Origin: Hymenobacter psoromatis
Lineage (GTDB): Bacteria > Bacteroidota > Bacteroidia > Cytophagales > Hymenobacteraceae
Assembly (NCBI RefSeq): GCF_020012125.1
Contig: NZ_JAIFAG010000003.1
Coordinates: 1 to 64,000 of the forward strand
Direction: 5' to 3'
DNA: 64,000 nt
In this document: in pieces, positions 62,207 through 64,000 of the stretch
How the letters are laid out: each line of letters opens with the position of its first letter
How positions within the stretch are numbered: the first letter of the stretch is position 1
Translations under genes and position numbers: made by a program
Notes under the pieces: generated by a model
Told to the model about the DNA's origin: nothing
Databases searched by the model: none
The model's input: the letters and a program-made list of their open reading frames with translations, nothing else

Positions 62207-63853
62207 ATGTCGGAAAACCACGTTTTCGAGAAGAAGAGCTACCGCAAGGCCTTTGGCCCCTCGGCCGACCTGAGCGACCTGGCCAAAACCTGCGTGTGCC
62301 TGGCCAACGCGCGCGGCGGCACCCTGCAAATCGGAATGGAAGACAAGCAGGAACTCCCGCCGCCCGAGCAGCGCATCGACCCGGCGGCCGCCAATCTGCT
62401 GGTCCGCAGCCTGGGCGGCCGGGCCATCAACGTGGGCCTGGCCGACCCGCTCGTCATTACCAGTGTCAACGGGGGGCAGTATTTGCAGCTGTGGGTGCAT
62501 CCGTCGCTCAATACCATTGCTACCACGTCCGACGGGCGCGTGTACATGCGGCTGGGCGAGGAATGCCGGCCGGTAGTGGGCGACGACCTGCTGCGGCTGG
62601 CGGGCGAGAAAAGCGGCTTTCAGTGGGAGCTGCACACGCCGCACAGCGTGCCTCAAACCGAGCTAAACCCGGCCGAAATCCGCTTCTTCGTGGAGAAAAT
62701 CCGCGCCGCGCCTACCAATAAGGTCAGCCCGTTCGTCAAGGGCAAAAGCACGGCCGAAATCCTGACGCATTACAAGCTGCTGCGCGAAGACGGCCTGGCC
62801 ACCAACCTGGGCATTTTGTGGCTGGGTACCCCCTACCAGCGGGCCCGGCTGCGCTACGGCCTGCTGGTGCAATACCTGGTGTACGACGAGCAGGAACGCC
62901 GCATCCGCAAAGAAACCTGGATGGACTTCCGGTTCAACCCGTTGCAGCTGCTGGACGAAGTGCTGGCGCAGGGCGTTGAGCTGCACTACTACCACGAAGT
63001 GCCCGAAGGGCTGTACCGGCGGCAAGTGCGGCGCTACCCCGAAGCCGTGCTGCGCGAGCTGCTGGCCAACGCCTTTGCCCACCGCCTCTACACGGTGGCC
63101 ACCGACGTGGCCATTCGCGTGTACCCGGACCGGCTGGAAATTGAAAGCCCCGGCCACCTGCCCCTGGGCGTGACGCCCACCACCATTCTGCACGAGCGGG
63201 TGCGCCGCAACCAGGCCCTGATGGACACCTTTCAGGCCACGGGCCTGATGGAAGGCGAAGGCTCTGGCTACGACCTCATTTATGAAAAGCTGAGCCGCGA
63301 CGCCAAGCCCTTGCCCGATATCGACGATTCATACAGCAATTTACGCGTCACCATCTACGCTAAAGCGCCCAACCCCACGGCCGTCGCGCTGCTCGATACC
63401 CTGGCTCGGTTCTACGACTTCCGGCAGAAGGAAATCATCACGCTGGGCATCATTGCCCAACATGGCCCCATCGGCGCACCCGCGCTCACGCAGGCCTTGC
63501 AGCTGCGCCAGGAAGAACGGCTCCGGTCCTGGCTGGGCCGCCTGGTAGAATGGGAAATTGTGCTGGCCCGCGGGGTGAAAAAGAGCACCGAATACCTGGT
63601 GAATCCCAAAGCCTACGCGGCCGCCAATCTCGACGTAAAGCCCAGCCTGAAAACGATGGAGCCGCACCGGCTGCGGGCCTTAATTGAAGAAGACTTGCGG
63701 GCTTACCCTGACAGTTCAATAGCGCAGATTCATCGGCGGCTGGAGGAACTACCCCTGCTGGAAATAAGGCGCGAAGTGTACGGTATGGTAGAAGAAGGAC
63801 GAGTTATTCCTAGCCTGGGAGGCACCCGAAGTCGCCGCTATTCACTGCCATAA
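62207..63853 (+). CDS. AlbA_2-type ATP-binding protein with winged helix (548 aa)
   Basis: Residues about 8-130 are the AlbA_2/Schlafen-like domain (KTCVCLANARGGTLQIGMED). A GHKL-like ATPase region (HATPase_c_4) follows: EAVLRELLANAFAHRLY, IRVYPDRLEIESPGHLP and GLMEGEGSGYDLIYEK. The C-terminus carries winged-helix modules (IAQHGPIGAPALTQALQLRQ). Such proteins often accompany restriction systems and may regulate or add a defence function. It starts 12 bp after hsdS and ends before a terminator hairpin. Confidence 0.85.
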   Translation: MSENHVFEKKSYRKAFGPSADLSDLAKTCVCLANARGGTLQIGMEDKQELPPPEQRIDPAAANLLVRSLGGRAINVGLADPLVITSVNGGQYLQLWVHPSLNTIATTSDGRVYMRLGEECRPVVGDDLLRLAGEKSGFQWELHTPHSVPQTELNPAEIRFFVEKIRAAPTNKVSPFVKGKSTAEILTHYKLLREDGLATNLGILWLGTPYQRARLRYGLLVQYLVYDEQERRIRKETWMDFRFNPLQLLDEVLAQGVELHYYHEVPEGLYRRQVRRYPEAVLRELLANAFAHRLYTVATDVAIRVYPDRLEIESPGHLPLGVTPTTILHERVRRNQALMDTFQATGLMEGEGSGYDLIYEKLSRDAKPLPDIDDSYSNLRVTIYAKAPNPTAVALLDTLARFYDFRQKEIITLGIIAQHGPIGAPALTQALQLRQEERLRSWLGRLVEWEIVLARGVKKSTEYLVNPKAYAAANLDVKPSLKTMEPHRLRALIEEDLRAYPDSSIAQIHRRLEELPLLEIRREVYGMVEEGRVIPSLGGTRSRRYSLP

Positions 63854-63887
63854 AAAAAACAACTAAAAAACAAATAGAAAACAAAAT

Positions 63888-63935
63888 TGCGTTTCTAGCT
63901 TGGAAACGCAGTTTCAGTTGTTTTCTCTTATGACA
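63888..63935 (+). terminator. Terminator-like hairpin after the AlbA_2 gene
   Basis: TGCGTTTC (63888-63895) pairs with GAAACGCA (63903-63910), and an outer AACAACT/AGTTGTT pair extends it; TTTTCTCTT follows. Confidence 0.55.
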
Positions 63936-63973
63936 AAATGTATTACAATGTAATACAACAACCCCTCCTCAAC

Positions 63974-64000
63974 ATGCGCCAGCCTACCCTCAATGCCACC
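63974..64000 (+). CDS. Start of the next gene (partial; hsdM is expected here)
   Basis: An ATG at 63974 opens MRQPTLNAT to the window end. The operon so far has R and S but no M subunit, so hsdM is expected nearby; nine residues are too few to confirm it. Confidence 0.3.

Noticed and set aside
1..64000. tRNA or rRNA genes
   Set aside because: I looked for tRNA-like clover-leaf arms and conserved rRNA segments and saw none, but a short tRNA could be missed by eye.

Overview
The window looks like the accessory genome (chromosomal island or large plasmid) of a Hymenobacter-like member of the Bacteroidota. The reasons are the GC-rich backbone, type IX secretion (T9SS) sorting domains, a TonB-dependent beta-barrel with a carboxypeptidase-like N-terminal domain, a RpoD-type sigma factor without region 1.1, and the weak ribosome-binding sites usual in that phylum. 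Insertion sequences are very dense: ISAs1, IS110 (three), IS5 (two identical plus remnants), IS3 (one intact, three decayed) and IS481, along with several short inverted-repeat (MITE-like) elements. All assignments are by eye from the sequence; no database search was run.

Layout. 1-16 kb: small secreted or membrane proteins of unknown function, an RCC1-repeat T9SS cargo broken by one nonsense codon, an S41 peptidase, an erythromycin-esterase-like protein lacking its catalytic residues, a resolvase, and several families of palindromic non-coding repeats. 16.2-26.7 kb: a sharply AT-rich foreign block holding a peptide (RiPP) locus: a DUF2807-type protein, six related Cys-rich precursors with a GG leader, one radical-SAM/SPASM maturase, a C39-peptidase ABC exporter and an outer-membrane beta-barrel. 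It carries two IS5-family remnants. 26.7-30.2 kb: an IS3 remnant, a YncE-like beta-propeller and a tyrosine recombinase.

30.2-40.1 kb: a defence module with an HTH/coiled-coil regulator, two unknown proteins, a Vsr endonuclease, a GHKL ATPase fused to a PD-(D/E)XK nuclease domain (now split by an IS5 element), and a cytosine-C5 methyltransferase. 40.1-50 kb: an IS graveyard with a few secreted-protein genes. 50.2-57.6 kb: an accessory primary-type sigma factor, a second tyrosine recombinase paralogous to the first, a RusA-like nuclease, and a Thoeris operon with a SIR2-SLOG effector between two different TIR-type sensors. 57.7 kb to the end: a type I restriction operon (hsdR, hsdS, an AlbA_2-type ATP-binding protein, and the start of another gene).

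The two integrases each have a 35-bp inverted-repeat site just upstream, with a shared CGATAA/TTATCG core. Two related sites at about 30.46 and 57.64 kb share a 15-bp right arm in direct orientation and enclose the defence region. I infer that this region is, or was, a recombinase-mobilised defence island. The strongest candidates for undescribed biology are the RiPP locus, the ATPase-nuclease/Vsr/methyltransferase system and the integrase-associated sites.
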